The position numbers were made by a program, and so were the translations under genes. The notes beneath the pieces were generated by a model that was not told the DNA's origin, ran no database searches, and worked only from the letters and a program-made list of their open reading frames with translations. A stretch of DNA of 15,426 bases from CAZAGD01 sp049699975 (lineage in GTDB: Bacteria; Desulfobacterota; SM23-61). The stretch spans positions 1 to 15,426 of the forward strand of contig JBNAWB010000076.1 in NCBI GenBank assembly GCA_049699975.1, read 5' to 3'. Positions 14,437 through 15,426 of this stretch are shown here, in pieces. How positions within the stretch are numbered: position 1 is the first letter of the stretch; each line of letters opens with the position of its first letter.

Positions 14437-15426
14437 ATGGATCTATTTTTAATTCGCGGTATTGGCGAAGAACTAAAAAAAGAAATTTGCGGTGGTTTTA
14501 TCAACAAAATATATCAACTTAACCGCTATGATTTACTGCTCCGGATTCGCCGGCAGGGACAAGAAAAGAATTTACTAATCTCTACGCATCCTGACTATTC
14601 GCGCTGGCATCTTACCGAAAAAAAATATGTCCCCCCACCGACTCCGCCCCGTTTTTCTGCTTACTTGCGCAAACATGTGCACGGGGCCCGAGTGGTGGAA
14701 ATTGTTCAAGAGCCGTACGAACGGATCATGCGCCTACATTTAGAAAAGTTGTTGGATGCTAATCTTATCCGCAAACTTACCTTGGTGGTCGAACTTTTAG
14801 GCAAGAAAAGTAATGTGTTTTTGGTAGAAGGCGAAAAAATTCTGGAGGCGTTGCATCGGTCCCCTATTGGCGAAAAAGAAAAAAAAGAAAACATCCCCGG
14901 TAAAAATTATGTCCTCCCGCAGATGGGAAATAAGTTACTTCCTCCCGAAGTGACTCGGGAGGTGATGGGCGAGATAGCATCCTTTCCAATAGGAGAGCAA
15001 TGGCGGGTTATGGTGCAAAAAATTGCCGGCCTTTCCCCGCTTTTGGCTAAAGAGATAGAATTGGTAAGTGGTGGCGATCCGCATAAGATGTGGGAGAATT
15101 TTTGCGCCCTATGGGCCCGCTATAATAGCGGCAGATTTGAGCCCCAAATAGTCACCCTTTTAAATGGGAAAAAGATTTTGTGCCCTTGGTCATTAAGAAG
15201 CCTGCAGGAAGGCAGCGTAGAATTCTTTTCATCCCTGAACCTGGCGGCTGATAATTTTTATTATGAAGTTACTACTTGGCGGCAAGTCATTGAGCAAAAA
15301 CAAAGCCTGCTCAAGAGAGTACGCCAGCTTTTAGAACGTTTGCAGAAAAGGAAAGAAAATTTACTCCAGGACAGGGAGAAACTGACCAAGGACCTGCAAC
15401 TCAAAGCTTGGGGAGATATTTTAGTG
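14437..15426 (+). CDS. rqcH: RqcH / NFACT family ribosome-quality-control protein (partial, 3' end beyond window)
   Basis: Bacterial relative of eukaryotic Rqc2/NEMF (also annotated fibronectin-binding protein), which binds split 50S subunits carrying stalled peptidyl-tRNA and adds C-terminal Ala tails marking the chain for degradation. The first 330 residues are present and open to the window end. The NFACT-N domain has GGFINKIYQLNRYDLLLRIR (19-38), LLISTHPDYSRWHLTE (46-61) and the LVVELLGKKSNVFLVE stretch. A helix-hairpin-helix like IAGLSPLLAKEIE follows, then the coiled-coil onset after SSLNLAADNFYYE. The Asp-Arg pair needed for tailing in RqcH aligns here with Glu95-Arg96. Start ATG 14437 has AGAGGA (14421-14426) 10 bases upstream; an ATG at 14429 is in another frame and stops quickly. 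The C-terminal NFACT-R domain is outside the window. Confidence 0.9.
   Translation, partial: MDLFLIRGIGEELKKEICGGFINKIYQLNRYDLLLRIRRQGQEKNLLISTHPDYSRWHLTEKKYVPPPTPPRFSAYLRKHVHGARVVEIVQEPYERIMRLHLEKLLDANLIRKLTLVVELLGKKSNVFLVEGEKILEALHRSPIGEKEKKENIPGKNYVLPQMGNKLLPPEVTREVMGEIASFPIGEQWRVMVQKIAGLSPLLAKEIELVSGGDPHKMWENFCALWARYNSGRFEPQIVTLLNGKKILCPWSLRSLQEGSVEFFSSLNLAADNFYYEVTTWRQVIEQKQSLLKRVRQLLERLQKRKENLLQDREKLTKDLQLKAWGDILV

Noticed and set aside
1..15426. CRISPR arrays, tRNA or rRNA genes, prophage or toxin-antitoxin genes
   Set aside because: No regularly spaced repeats, no cloverleaf or rRNA-like blocks, and no genes of these kinds were seen.

Overview
This window is a bacterial housekeeping segment with moderate, slightly AT-rich base composition. 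It holds 14 protein genes (the last one cut by the window edge) and no tRNA, rRNA, CRISPR array or transposase that I can see. The gene families are bacterial, and the rpsB-tsf-pyrH-frr-uppS-cdsA-dxr-rseP order is a classic bacterial cluster. SecA carries a roughly 75-residue insertion after the DEAD-like motif that resembles the one I know from Bacteroidota/Chlorobiota SecA, while the last gene is an RqcH/NFACT protein. I infer an uncultivated, probably diderm lineage at or near the FCB group or a related candidate phylum. That placement is inference only.

Layout. (1) 1-1300: a candidate promoter, a membrane-anchored M23 peptidase with a coiled coil, and a strong intrinsic terminator. (2) 1338-5528: secA followed 18 bases later by argJ, probably co-transcribed. 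(3) 5529-5849: a regulatory gap. It holds a 167-bp palindromic MITE/REP-like element that sits exactly at the argJ stop codon and is flanked by a 7-bp direct repeat (TTAACAA), then a good extended -10 promoter, then a structured rpsB leader whose closing helix runs into the rpsB Shine-Dalgarno. (4) 5850-13170: a tight operon rpsB-tsf-pyrH-frr-uppS-cdsA-dxr-rseP-tsaB. Most junctions are 0-4 bases or overlap by 4; the only real gap is 54 bases before uppS. (5) 13177-14067: a metallo-beta-lactamase-fold hydrolase on the minus strand, convergent with tsaB. (6) 14068-14436: an intergenic stretch with a common palindromic repeat and a candidate promoter. (7) 14437 to the end: the N-terminal 330 residues of an RqcH/NFACT ribosome-quality-control protein.

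How the genes fit together. The operon couples translation (S2, EF-Ts, ribosome recycling factor), pyrimidine nucleotide supply (UMP kinase), envelope lipid synthesis (undecaprenyl diphosphate synthase, CDP-diglyceride synthase, DXP reductoisomerase for isoprenoid precursors), membrane proteolysis (RseP) and tRNA t6A modification (TsaB). SecA and the M23 peptidase add protein export and wall remodelling, and ArgJ is a stand-alone arginine gene here. The parts most worth a second look are non-coding: the rpsB leader RNA and the palindromic element at the end of argJ.
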